From CAVROP01 sp050008495 (GTDB taxonomy: Bacteria; Acidobacteriota; Terriglobia; UBA7540): a stretch of 64,000 bases of DNA. The stretch is from NCBI GenBank assembly GCA_050008495.1, contig JBEKMN010000012.1, positions 1 through 64,000 of the forward strand, written 5' to 3'. This document shows, one piece after another, positions 41,981 to 50,199 of this stretch (positions are counted from its first letter, which is position 1; every line of letters starts with the position of its first letter). The notes beneath the pieces are model-generated. The model was not told where the DNA came from. It was given only the letters and a program-made list of their open reading frames with translations, and ran no database searches. Both the position numbers and the translations under genes were made by a program.

Positions 41981-42393
41981 CTCGGCGTTGGGCCGCGCGC
42001 CGTCGAGCCGCAGCCTAACGAACTCATTTTCGCCTTTCGTTTTTCGCTCTTCGCTCTTCGATCCTGACTCCTGACTCCTGACTCCTGCAGTTCCAACACC
42101 GTTTCATCACGGGTGAGAAACATGGCGTATCGATGCCCGTGCGAGAGGAACTTCACCCGTCCATCAGCCTGCCCCTGATTCGCCTCGAAACTAAGGGGTA
42201 GCTTCCCAAAGCTCGCTACGAGCTGTGCCTGAGCCCCAGACATCACGGGCTTGGCAGAAATCTCGTTCCCTGCTTTCCAACCTTCATGAAAACTAAACCA
42301 AAGACTCCCCAAGAAAACTAGAGATACGCCAGCCCAGTAAATCACCATGCCCCTCGTCGCGGTATGCGACTTTGGGATGAGCGCGGTAAACAT
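41977..42393 (-). pseudogene. N-terminal fragment of the first SBBP/Hydin gene, out of frame with the rest
   Basis: 138 aa from the ATG at 42393 (AGAGGTG ahead): a membrane/signal helix at residues 15-35, then LVASFGKLPLSFEANQGQADGRVKFLSHGHRYAMFL, the start of the DUF7948-type domain. It then reads ELQESGVRSQDRRAKSEKRKAK, which is an 8-unit 7-bp array (42031-42086), and stops at 41977. The paralogue at 42581-46804 reads straight through the same junction. The two frames differ by an amount that gain of one 7-bp unit, or loss of two, would correct. It may therefore be an OFF state and not a dead gene. Confidence 0.8.
42031..42086 (-). repeat. Eight-unit 7-bp array at the SBBP frameshift
   Basis: Units in continuous register on the plus strand: cgccttt, cgttttt, cgctctt, cgctctt, cgatcct, gactcct, gactcct, gactcct. 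The array joins two unit families (cgctctt and gactcct) without losing register. It lies where the two overlapping reading frames of the first SBBP gene must be joined. Confidence 0.8.
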
Positions 42394-42430
42394 GGGCACC
42401 TCTATGCCGCAAACGAATTCAATCGCGCAC

Positions 42431-42459
42431 ACTATACTCCGCCTGCGAAGCAGATGCAA
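42431..42459 (-). promoter_or_regulatory. Sigma70-type promoter of the first SBBP gene
   Basis: Minus strand: -35 TTGCAT (42454-42459), a 17-bp spacer and -10 TATAGT (42431-42436). The paralogue has TTGCAT, 17 bp and TATATT at the same distance from its start, with a similar spacer (GCTTCG common to both), so the element is conserved between the copies. Confidence 0.7.
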
Positions 42460-42580
42460 GGCATCGGATCGCCTGGCGTCTTACCGCAGAGTCGCGGAGG
42501 CGCGGAGACAACTTCTCCTCTCTTCAATCCTCTGCGCCTCTGCGTCTCGGCGGTGCGGCGCCCGGAGAATAGCCGGCGGA

Positions 42581-45500
42581 TCAGTTCACCGTCAGAGTCA
42601 ATTGAATCGTGTGGGTAAGCGTGGAAGTCGAGGCATCCGTCGCCGTGACGTCCACAGTGTAGGCCCCCGCCGGCGTCCCAGAAATGGGTGGCGAAGTCGT
42701 CAGGTGGTTTCCTCCTCCTCCGCAGGCGCTCCACAACATCACGACCAGCAGGCCTGCGCCCAGCAGCCACGCGGCGCGACGCTTCCTGGCTCCGGCTAGC
42801 GCCAGAACGCTCGTCAGCCAGAACAACGCATACAGCCAGAACATCCCTCGCAATCCTTTCATGCCGGGCGGCAGGAATCTGCCCTGCGGCGGGGCCAGCG
42901 ACGGCGCCGTGGTCGAGATCGCCACCGCTACGGTCGCGGATGCCGTGCCGTTCAGCGTCACTGTGTTGGGTGTGAGCGTGCACGTGGATTCCGAGGGCGC
43001 GCCGGTGCACGTCAGGTTCACCGTCTGGGCGAACCCGTCTTCGGAGCCGACCGCGAGATTGTAATTTGCCGTCTGCCCCGCGCTCACCGTCTGGCTCGCA
43101 GTGGTGCTGGACAGCGCGAAGTCCATTCCAGTGCCCGAAAGCGGAATCGTCTGGGGGCTGTTGGCGGCGTTGTCCGTCAGCGTAATTGTCCCGCTTTGAC
43201 TACCGGCGCCAAGGGGTGAGAAGTTGACGCTGATCGTGCAATTGGCGCCCGCCGAAAGCGAGGCCGGGCAAGTGTTTTTCTCGGCGAAACTGCCGGCGCG
43301 AGCGATGGTGAGGGGAGTGAGAGCCGCATTACCGGTGTTCGTCAGTGTGATTGTCTGTGGTCCGCTCTGGGTAGAAACCGTTTGTGACGGGAATGTCAGG
43401 CTCGTAGCGGAGAGGCCGACACCCGGCCCAAGCCCTGTGCCGCTCAGGGTCACCGTCTGGGGGCTGCTGCTGGCATTATCCGTGAGCGTAAGCGCGCCGC
43501 CTCGAGTCCCGGCGGTAGCAGGCGTGAAAGTAACACTGATGGTGCAATTGGCGTTGGGAGCTACTGACCCAGCGCATGTGTTGGTCTCGGCAAAGTCTCC
43601 GCTCACGCTGATCGTGAGAGGCGTCAATGCTCCATTGCCTGTATTGGTTACCGTAATCGTCTGGGGGGCGCTCTGCGTCGAGAGTGCTTGCGCGGCGAAG
43701 GTCAGGCTCAATGCCGAGAGGCTGACCACGGGCGTGAGTCCCGTACCGCTGAGTGTTACCGATTGGGGGCTATTGTTGGCGTAGTCCGTGACTGTAAGTG
43801 TGCCGGTTTGAGGGCCGTATACCGTCGGTTGAAAACTGACGATGATCGCGCAACTGGCGCTGGCGGCAACGGCGGGCATGCAGTTGTTGCTTTCCGTCCA
43901 ACCGCTCGAGATCGTCACGGTGCTAACAGTGAGCGGTATTGTATTGGGATTCGTGAGTGTCACGACCTGTGGAGAGCTCGGATTCCCCTCATCCTGATTG
44001 CCGAAGGCCAAACTTGCGGGATAGAGATTAGCGGCAGCCACCATTCCAACGCCGCTCAGCGCAATCGTTTCCGGGCTGCCCTCGCCCGTGTAGGTAATAG
44101 TCACAGTCCCGGATCTGGTGTCGGTTGTCGTAGGCGTGAACGTGATGTCAATCGTGCAAGCGGCTCCGCCAGTCACAGTCCCACCGCTATATGGACAAGA
44201 GGTGGCGGTGTTCACCAGCGCAAAGTCGCCGCTCGCGGCGATGCTGCTCAGGCTCACCGAAGCACTGCTGAGGGGAGTCAGAGTCACACTTTTTTCCGGG
44301 CCGGTCGTGCCGCCCAGCACCGTCCCGAAATCGAGGCTTGTTGGGAGCAATGTCACCGCCGGGGGCGGTGACATCATGACCACAAAGGCGCCGCCGTTGC
44401 CTGCTTGGATGGGGTTGACAGTCGGGAACCCGGTCCCGGTTCCTCCACCCACGTGGGCGTTGTCCGCCGAATCAACAGCAATGGCGTTGGCTTGAGCCAG
44501 GTAGTTTCCTCCAAGGTAAGTCGAGTAAGCCAAAGCCGAGCCCGCCGCGTTCAGGCACGCCACAAACCCGGTATAGGGAAGGGTGGGCAAGGACACGCCT
44601 TTGTCATTGTTGCTAGCCTGTATCGCGTTGACCGTTGGGAAGTCACTGGACGCGGTTGTCCCAGCCACGTACGCAACGCCGCTGGAATCGATGGCGATGC
44701 CAAGTCCCCTGTCACCGCAGAGCATGAAGGTGCCAAGGTCATATGTACAACCACTGCCGCCCAAATAGGTGGAGTAGATGAGGGCCGATCCAGCCGAGTT
44801 CAGTTTGGAGACGAAGGCATTACTGTCGTCAAATTTCGACTGGTAGGTCTGGATCGGATTGACCGTGGGAAAATCGGGCGACCAAGTGGCCCCAGTCAAG
44901 TAGGCGTTGCCGGAGGAATCGACGGCGATGCCAAGTCCCTCGTCGCCGAGCGCCAGAAGGCCAGGGTTCGGACCACCACTACCGCCCAAGAAGGTGGAGT
45001 AGACGAGGGCCGAGCCCCCCGGGTTCAGTTTGGCGACAAAGGCATTAGTCTCGCCATATTTCGACTGATAAGTCTGGATGGGGTTAACCGTAGGAAAATC
45101 GGGCGACGACGTGGCCCCGGTCAGGTAAGCGCTGCCCGACGAATCCACCGCGATTCCTGCGCCGTTGTCTCCATCGCTTCCGCCTAGATAGGTGGAATAG
45201 ACTAGGGCAGAGCCGGACGGATTCAGCTTGCTGACAAAGGCGTTCTCATATCCTTTGAGGCTCGGCTGCAACGGGTTAGCCGTGGGAAAATCGGGCGACG
45301 ACGCGGCCCCTGTCACGTAGGCGTTGCCGGAGGAATCGACGGCGATCCCCGTGGCCGTATCCTTGCCGCTGCTGCCTCCCAAGTAAGTGGAATAAACAAG
45401 GCTCGTGCCAGCGGGATTCAACTTGGTCACAAACGGATCGCAAGAACCCTTGAGGGTCGCTTGCAGCGGAAGCGCGGTGGGGAAATCGCTAGAACAGGTC

Positions 45501-46804
45501 TGGCCAGTCAGGTAGGCGCTCCCGGCCGAGTCCACCGCGATGGCATTGCCTGTATCGCCCCCACTTCCGCCCAGGTAAGTCGAGTAGACAAACGCAGTGC
45601 CAGTTGCGTTGAATTTAGTTACAAAGGCTGTGGTATCTGAGGATTTCTTGGTCGCCTGGAACGGGTTCACAGTTGGAAAGTTGTCCGAATAAGTCGTGCC
45701 TGTTACATAGGCGTCGCCGGAGGAATCGACTGCAATGCCGTTGGCTGAGTCACTAACCCCACCAAGGCAGGTCGAATAGACGAGTTCGGGGTCAATCACC
45801 AAGGGCTTCGAGCGGTCGTAAGGGCCGACTGCAAGGCGAATGCGATTCTGCGCATCGAGAACGAAGCGGCCTTCGCGGAATTGCCGACGGGCGATTGTCG
45901 ATTGTCGATTGACGACTTTTGATTTTCGTGTTTCGCTCGGAACTGTTAACTGTGGACCGTCGACTGTCGACTGCTCTTGATAGACCTGTGGCTTATGGAA
46001 TCGGATCTCGCCGCCTTTGGCTGAAATCACGAGGTCGCCGCCGCCGTCAATTCGTAGGGGCGACCCTTGTGGTCGCCCTTGGGCGGGCACAAGGCCCGCC
46101 CCTACGTCCAATGCGATCGCGCTCGGATCGGCGCCCGGCGCAACGATGAAGTCATACTCGAGTTCCCCGCCCTGGTTGCCGTAGTATTCCAGGTCCACGC
46201 CGGGATAAACATCTCGATACCGCACCTTTGCATAGGTGGTCACATTCGTGCGCCACTTCTTCGGATCGTTGCCGATGAAGTAATTCACCTTGCCGGGCAG
46301 TTCCTGCACTCCGGTGACAACGGCATTTTGATTTGCAGAGTCGAGCCTCAGCCGCAAAACGTCCGCTGTCCGTGGTCCGTTGTTCGTTGTCGGGCCCCCA
46401 CTGAACATCGTAGAATCCCTGGCGCTCCCGGCTCCGAGCTTCCTGGTTCTGACCACTGACAACGGACGACGGACGACGGACGTACTTTGCAGTTCCAACG
46501 TCGCCTCACGGCTGGTCAGGAACAGACCGTAGCCCCGTCCGCGCGAGAGAAACTTCACCCCCGCTTCGGCCTGCCCCTGGTTCAACTCGAAGCTCAGCGG
46601 AAGCTTGCCGTAGCCCGCAACCAACCGGGGCCTGACCTGTGCAGAGGCAGGATTTCCGCCCTCTGCCGGCACCCTCTTTGGTGGTTGTAAGCTGCCATAA
46701 AAGCTGAATAATAAGGCTGCAAGAAATAGGCTCGACACACAACCGGCATAGATTGCGACCCGGGTGCTCACGGTCCGCATGTCAGGAAAGAGCGCAGGAA
46801 ACAT
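42581..46804 (-). CDS. SBBP beta-propeller/Hydin-module secreted protein, intact paralogue
   Basis: 1407 aa from the ATG at 46804 (GGAGG five bases ahead). A signal/membrane helix lies at about 13-32. The DUF7948-type domain (AGYGKLPLSFELNQGQAEAGV through LPGKVNYFIGNDPKKW and DVYPGVDLEYYGNQ) is interrupted by linkers derived from 7-bp arrays (46361-46485 and 45893-45913) and by a GTAGGGGC palindrome. Seven SBBP propeller repeats follow, then four Hydin-like modules, one more than the neighbour. The C-terminal helix/basic/lipobox-like end is the same as in the first copy. It probably forms a long rod on the cell surface; ligand and role are unknown. High sequence similarity and tandem position indicate recent duplication or gene conversion. 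Confidence 0.88.
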   Translation of the reverse strand: MFPALFPDMRTVSTRVAIYAGCVSSLFLAALLFSFYGSLQPPKRVPAEGGNPASAQVRPRLVAGYGKLPLSFELNQGQAEAGVKFLSRGRGYGLFLTSREATLELQSTSVVRRPLSVVRTRKLGAGSARDSTMFSGGPTTNNGPRTADVLRLRLDSANQNAVVTGVQELPGKVNYFIGNDPKKWRTNVTTYAKVRYRDVYPGVDLEYYGNQGGELEYDFIVAPGADPSAIALDVGAGLVPAQGRPQGSPLRIDGGGDLVISAKGGEIRFHKPQVYQEQSTVDGPQLTVPSETRKSKVVNRQSTIARRQFREGRFVLDAQNRIRLAVGPYDRSKPLVIDPELVYSTCLGGVSDSANGIAVDSSGDAYVTGTTYSDNFPTVNPFQATKKSSDTTAFVTKFNATGTAFVYSTYLGGSGGDTGNAIAVDSAGSAYLTGQTCSSDFPTALPLQATLKGSCDPFVTKLNPAGTSLVYSTYLGGSSGKDTATGIAVDSSGNAYVTGAASSPDFPTANPLQPSLKGYENAFVSKLNPSGSALVYSTYLGGSDGDNGAGIAVDSSGSAYLTGATSSPDFPTVNPIQTYQSKYGETNAFVAKLNPGGSALVYSTFLGGSGGPNPGLLALGDEGLGIAVDSSGNAYLTGATWSPDFPTVNPIQTYQSKFDDSNAFVSKLNSAGSALIYSTYLGGSGCTYDLGTFMLCGDRGLGIAIDSSGVAYVAGTTASSDFPTVNAIQASNNDKGVSLPTLPYTGFVACLNAAGSALAYSTYLGGNYLAQANAIAVDSADNAHVGGGTGTGFPTVNPIQAGNGGAFVVMMSPPPAVTLLPTSLDFGTVLGGTTGPEKSVTLTPLSSASVSLSSIAASGDFALVNTATSCPYSGGTVTGGAACTIDITFTPTTTDTRSGTVTITYTGEGSPETIALSGVGMVAAANLYPASLAFGNQDEGNPSSPQVVTLTNPNTIPLTVSTVTISSGWTESNNCMPAVAASASCAIIVSFQPTVYGPQTGTLTVTDYANNSPQSVTLSGTGLTPVVSLSALSLTFAAQALSTQSAPQTITVTNTGNGALTPLTISVSGDFAETNTCAGSVAPNANCTISVTFTPATAGTRGGALTLTDNASSSPQTVTLSGTGLGPGVGLSATSLTFPSQTVSTQSGPQTITLTNTGNAALTPLTIARAGSFAEKNTCPASLSAGANCTISVNFSPLGAGSQSGTITLTDNAANSPQTIPLSGTGMDFALSSTTASQTVSAGQTANYNLAVGSEDGFAQTVNLTCTGAPSESTCTLTPNTVTLNGTASATVAVAISTTAPSLAPPQGRFLPPGMKGLRGMFWLYALFWLTSVLALAGARKRRAAWLLGAGLLVVMLWSACGGGGNHLTTSPPISGTPAGAYTVDVTATDASTSTLTHTIQLTLTVN
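45893..45913 (-). repeat. Three-unit 7-bp array in the intact SBBP gene
   Basis: gattgtc, gattgtc, gattgac, in a coding linker just before the propeller; it sits at the position where the first copy has the gtgacga array. Confidence 0.6.
46054..46105. repeat. GTAGGGGC palindrome inside the intact SBBP gene
   Basis: Contains GTAGGGGCGACCC and its inverted GCGGGCACAAGG/GGCCCGCCCCTAC partner in coding sequence, at the same protein position as the element at 41716-41766 in the paralogue. Confidence 0.7.
46361..46485. repeat. Inverted pair of 7-bp arrays inside the intact SBBP gene
   Basis: Units gtccgct, gtccgtg, gtccgtt and gttcgtt (46361-46388) face gacaacg, gacgacg, gacgacg and gacgtac (46458-46485), which are largely their reverse complements. 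They encode the linker around VVRRPLSVVRTRK and NNGPRTADV. The homologous place in the first copy holds the frameshift array. Confidence 0.75.
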
Positions 46805-46841
46805 CGGCGCCTCCACGCTGCAACGGAATGTGACTATGCAC

Positions 46842-46870
46842 AATATATCCCTCCGTCGAAGCGGATGCAA
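46842..46870 (-). promoter_or_regulatory. Sigma70-type promoter of the intact SBBP gene
   Basis: Minus strand: -35 TTGCAT (46865-46870), 17-bp spacer, -10 TATATT (46842-46847). It matches the promoter of the first copy in sequence, spacing and distance from the start codon. Confidence 0.72.
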
Positions 46871-47034
46871 GGAGTCATATCCCGCTGTCCAGAATGTCGC
46901 TTCTGACCGAGTCGCGGCCAAACTTCTTGTCTCTTGACAAACACAGGGTTATAGGCTATGATATGGCCGTGGAGTTGGACCGGCGTCTTGTTGACTTCGT
47001 GGCAGAAAGGACAGACCGGCACAGCAGTACTCGG

Positions 47035-47206
47035 GGAACAAAGCGAGAATGTCTATGAAAACAAAGGATCATGGGCTGGCGCAGACATTGCTTTTGAATG
47101 TCTGCGATGCGCAGGAGGCGCAGTTCGGTCAAATTATGTCACATGCCCTGACCTGTCCGTTCGGGACATCGCAGGCCCCACAATTCAGGGGTCTGCGCCA
47201 GCCCGG
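47035..47206. repeat. Interspersed element, copy 1
   Basis: Starts GGGGAACAAAGCGAGAATGT and continues ...GGGCTGGCGCAGACATTGCTTTTGAATGTCTGCGATGCGC. The right part is GTTCGGGACATCGCAGGCCC and AATTCAGGGGTCTGCGCCAGCC. Internal fold-backs are GCAGACATT/AATGTCTGC and the outer GGCTGGCGCAGAC/GTCTGCGCCAGCC. No ORF is conserved. Confidence 0.7.
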
Positions 47207-47406
47207 CCTCACCAAAACTCGGGGAACAAAGCGAGAATGTCTATGAAAACAAAGGATGAGGGCAAAAAGTAGAGGAGTCGAGGAGTTGAGGAGTTGAAGC
47301 GTTCCGCGGCAGAAGGCAGGAGGCGGTACAAAGTCCCAGTCAGAGTTCGTGTAACGGTCGTTGGCTTCTCGACTCCTCAAGTTCTCAACTTCTCGACTCC
47401 GAAAAT

Positions 47407-47580
47407 CAGGGAACAAAGCGAGAATGTCTATGAAAACAAAGGATCGTGGGCTGGCGCAGACATTGCTTCTGAATGTCTGCGATGCGCCGAGGGCGCAGTT
47501 AGGACAAAATGTCCACTTGTCCTGACCTGCCCCGTCGGGACATCGCAAACCCCACAAGTCGGGGTCTGCGCCAACCGGCT
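47407..47580. repeat. Interspersed element, copy 2
   Basis: Same order as copy 1, with GGGAACAAAGCGAGAATGTC, GGGCTGGCGCAGACATTGCT, a middle GACAAAATGTCC and the end CATCGCAAACCCCACAAGTC/GGGGTCTGCGCC. It differs from copy 1 at scattered bases, so the copies are not a recent assembly duplication. Confidence 0.7.
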
Positions 47581-47617
47581 GTCGTCTAGCTGAGAGCGGC
47601 TAGCTGATGGCCGACAG

Positions 47618-48586
47618 CTACTCATTCCCCACAACCGGGTTCGTGAGCGTTCCGATGCTCTCGACGGTGATACTGACCGTATCGCCCGGATGGAGGTGAA
47701 CCGGAGGTTTACGGTGGTGGCCTACCCCGCCCGGTGTCCCGGTGGAAAGCAGGTCGCCGGGTTCCCAGGTGAGCGATTGGGAAAGGTAGCTGACCAGAAA
47801 CGGAATCTTGAAGATCAGGTCGTTGGTATTGGAATCCTGCATGGTCTGCCCGTTAAGGGTGAGCGAGATTCGCAGTGCGTGGGGGTCGGGAATCTCATCC
47901 TTGGTGACGATGCACGGGCCAAGGGGCGCGAAGGTATCGCAACTCTTCCCTCGGAACCACTGCTTGTCGCCGATCTGAAGGTCGCGCGCGCTCACGTCAT
48001 TGAGAATGGTGTAGCCGGCGATGTGCTCGAGGACCTTGTCTTCTGGTATCGCCTTCCCTCGCTTCCCGATCACGACCGCGAACTCCGCTTCAAAATCCAC
48101 CTGGTGCGAGTTGGGCGGAAGGACGATGGGATCGCAGAGACCGCAGATGGTGTTATCCGACTTGAGGAAGAAGATCGGCCGCGCGGGTGTTTGGATTCCC
48201 TGTTCGGCGCGGTGGGACTCGTAATTGAGCCCCACGCAGACGATCTTTCCGGGCCGCAGCAAGGGAGCGCGCAGGCGCACGTTTCCGAGCGGCGTGAAGA
48301 GGCCTCGAGGCAGACGCGCAGGTTCTGGAAACGCCGCCGCGGCGCCCAGGATTACCGCCAATCCCTGGCGCCACCCTTCCCCGCGCGCCAGCAGTTCGAG
48401 CATGTCGCGCGGCGCGACTCCCGGGGCCAATACCGTGTCGGCCGCCTCTTGCAGCTCAGGCCGCGTCTCGATGCCGAGCATGTTGCCTCGAAGCAAGCCG
48501 ATGGCAAGCTCGAGGTCGATCACGGAATTGTCCCGCAAAGCCCCCAACCGGTCTTCATCGCCGCTCGTGAAGGTCACTAGTTTCAT
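47618..48586 (-). CDS. Fumarylacetoacetate hydrolase (FAH) family protein
   Basis: 322 aa. A C-C bond hydrolase, decarboxylase or isomerase of the FAH fold. The N-terminal 90 residues form the small domain. The catalytic core contains KIVCVGLNYESHRAEQG, PIFFLKS, VDFEAEFAVVIGKRG (metal-binding Glu pair), GYTILNDVSARDLQ, GKSCDTFAPLGPCIV and GDLLSTGTPGGVG. The start at 48586 has AAGGAG seven bases upstream. Fourth in a same-strand series after the DRE-TIM synthase, acyltransferase and acetate kinase. Substrate prediction from family alone is unreliable; an aromatic-degradation or keto-acid step is possible. Confidence 0.9.
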   Translation of the reverse strand: MKLVTFTSGDEDRLGALRDNSVIDLELAIGLLRGNMLGIETRPELQEAADTVLAPGVAPRDMLELLARGEGWRQGLAVILGAAAAFPEPARLPRGLFTPLGNVRLRAPLLRPGKIVCVGLNYESHRAEQGIQTPARPIFFLKSDNTICGLCDPIVLPPNSHQVDFEAEFAVVIGKRGKAIPEDKVLEHIAGYTILNDVSARDLQIGDKQWFRGKSCDTFAPLGPCIVTKDEIPDPHALRISLTLNGQTMQDSNTNDLIFKIPFLVSYLSQSLTWEPGDLLSTGTPGGVGHHRKPPVHLHPGDTVSITVESIGTLTNPVVGNE

Positions 48587-48600
48587 TGAGTCTCCTTAAC

Positions 48601-48817
48601 GCAGTAGGCAGTAGGCAGTCGGCAGAAAGCCGAATCTCCTGGGAGGCGGGCAGAAGGCTGAGCGTACGCAGACGGCAGAAAGTCTCCGGCAGGCAGTGAT
48701 TGCCCTATCCAAGAGATGCGCGTGTCATAAAGCGCTCCACCGACTGGCAACTGCCTCTTGCCCACAGTTGACTGCCAGTTGCCGACTGCCGACTGCCTAC
48801 TGCCTACTCCCCCCTGC
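48601..48817. repeat. Inverted pair of 7-bp arrays between the kinase and FAH genes
   Basis: Units gcagtag, gcagtag, gcagtcg and gcagaaa (48601-48628) face gccgact, gccgact, gcctact and gcctact (48781-48808), their approximate reverse complements. The right array runs over the acetate kinase stop codon. The spacer holds more degenerate gcaga/ggcag units. Confidence 0.75.
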
Positions 48818-50008
48818 CAGCACGCGCTCCGTTTCGCGCGCCACCACGATCTCCTCGTTGGTGTACACCACCAACACCGCCACGCCGGATGCTGGGCTCG
48901 AGATTATGCGATCGCCGCGCGCGGGCTGGCAGTTCACCTCTTCATCGAGGTGGATGCCGAGGAATTCCATACGCCGGCAAACTTCCTGCCGCACCCGCCA
49001 GGAGTTCTCACCGATGCCGCCCGCAAAGGCCACCGCGTTGAGCCCGCCCATGGCGGCGGCGAAAGCCCCTATGTATTTCTTAACCTGGTAGACGAGCACC
49101 TCCACCGCCAAGGCGCTCCGACGGTGGCCACTCGCTGCCGCTTCCTCGAGATCCCTCACGTCGCTGCTCAGCCCCGAGATGCCCAGCAGCCCCCCTTTCT
49201 TGCACAGGAGTTCAGCGATCTCGGCGGGCGTCAGCTTCTCCTTTTCCATGACGTGCAGAATGATGAAAGGGTCAAGATCGCCGCAACGTGTGGCGTGCTC
49301 GATTCCGGACTGAGCGGAGAAACCGAAACTCGTGTCGACGGACTTCCCTTCCTCGACTGCGCAAATCGACGAACTGCCGCCCAGGTGGCACGAGACGAGC
49401 CGCAACTCGGACGCGGGACGGCCCAACATCTCCGCGACGCGGCGCGCCACATATCTGTGAGAGGAGCCATGAAAGCCGTAGCGGCGCACACCGTGCTTTT
49501 CCTGCCACTCGTAGGGGATACCGTAAGTGTAAGCCTTCTCCGGCAGGCTGGCGTGGAAACCCGTCTCGAAAACCGCCACCATCGGCACTCCGCGCAAAAC
49601 CTCGCGAAAGATCTGCATGGCTTGGATGTAAATTGGGTTGTGAACGGGCGCCACGGGAACGAACTCCTGCATAGCAGCCAGTAACTCGTCATCAACCAGG
49701 AAACTTCCGCAGTAGCGCGGGCCGCCATGCACGGCTTTGAACCCTACGGCCGCAATCGCTCCCTTGGCCCCGGCAGACGAGTGGCGTTGAGCGAGCTTGT
49801 CAATCAGGAATTTGATCGCCGCCCGGTGGTCGGGGATCGCCGCCGCCTCTTTCAATTCCCTTCCAGTCACGTCATCCCACCGGGTGATCGGAGACTCTGC
49901 GCTTCCGATGCGCTCGATCTTGCCGCGCGCCAGAACCTTTTCGCCCTCGGTTTCAATGAGCTGATATTTCAGCGACGTGGAACCAAGGTTTGGAACCAGA
50001 ATCCGCAA
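48797..50008 (-). CDS. ackA: Acetate/propionate kinase
   Basis: 403 aa, typical length. Transfers phosphate between acyl phosphate and ADP to make ATP. Signatures: MRILVPNLGSTSLKYQLIETEGEKVL (phosphate 1), YGFHGSSHRYVARRVAEML, HLGGSSSICAVEEGKSVDTSFGF (phosphate 2), TRCGDLDPFI and AVAFAGGIGENSWRVRQ (adenosine loop). The start codon is TTG at 50008 with GAGAGG upstream; no ATG is available at the conserved N-terminus. It is 190 bp downstream of the phosphate acyltransferase gene on the same strand; the spacer is a palindromic repeat. Together they convert an acyl-CoA to acid plus ATP, or the reverse. Confidence 0.95.
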   Translation of the reverse strand: MRILVPNLGSTSLKYQLIETEGEKVLARGKIERIGSAESPITRWDDVTGRELKEAAAIPDHRAAIKFLIDKLAQRHSSAGAKGAIAAVGFKAVHGGPRYCGSFLVDDELLAAMQEFVPVAPVHNPIYIQAMQIFREVLRGVPMVAVFETGFHASLPEKAYTYGIPYEWQEKHGVRRYGFHGSSHRYVARRVAEMLGRPASELRLVSCHLGGSSSICAVEEGKSVDTSFGFSAQSGIEHATRCGDLDPFIILHVMEKEKLTPAEIAELLCKKGGLLGISGLSSDVRDLEEAAASGHRRSALAVEVLVYQVKKYIGAFAAAMGGLNAVAFAGGIGENSWRVRQEVCRRMEFLGIHLDEEVNCQPARGDRIISSPASGVAVLVVYTNEEIVVARETERVLAGGSRQ

Positions 50009-50033
50009 GATAGAACCTCTCTGTGCCCAAAGC

Positions 50034-50199
50034 GCTTTGGAGTGCGGCAGCTTGCTGCCGCTCTGCCTCAGGCCGGCTTGCCGGCCGTCTGCCTGTGTAG
50101 CCGACGTTCAGGCCAGCACCTCGCAGGTCGACCCGAAGGTCAGTTCTACACGGCGCAGCTCGCGGGGAAAAGCGGCGGCAAGCCGCCGCACTCCAAAGC
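50034..50199. repeat. Interspersed palindrome filling the ptb-ack spacer
   Basis: Arms 50034-50062 (GCTTTGGAGTGCGGCAGCTT...) and 50171-50199 are inverted with two mismatches. It is the same family as the perfect copy at 37861-37960. The right arm abuts the acyltransferase stop codon. Confidence 0.8.

Larger units (their letters stand above)
46871..47617. other. 747-bp repeat-filled intergenic region
   Basis: No credible gene. It carries two copies of a repeat unit (47035-47206 and 47407-47580), a third short GAACAAAGCGAGAATGTCTA copy at 47222-47255, an inverted 7-bp array pair (47273-47300 of the aggagtc/gaggagt type, answered at 47365-47403), and a gctgaga-type array at 47589-47620 that touches the FAH stop codon. 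Confidence 0.65.

Noticed and set aside
47035..47580. Insertion sequence or assembly duplication
   Set aside because: No transposase ORF or target duplication is seen, and the copies differ at many bases, so it is neither an IS nor a recent assembly error.
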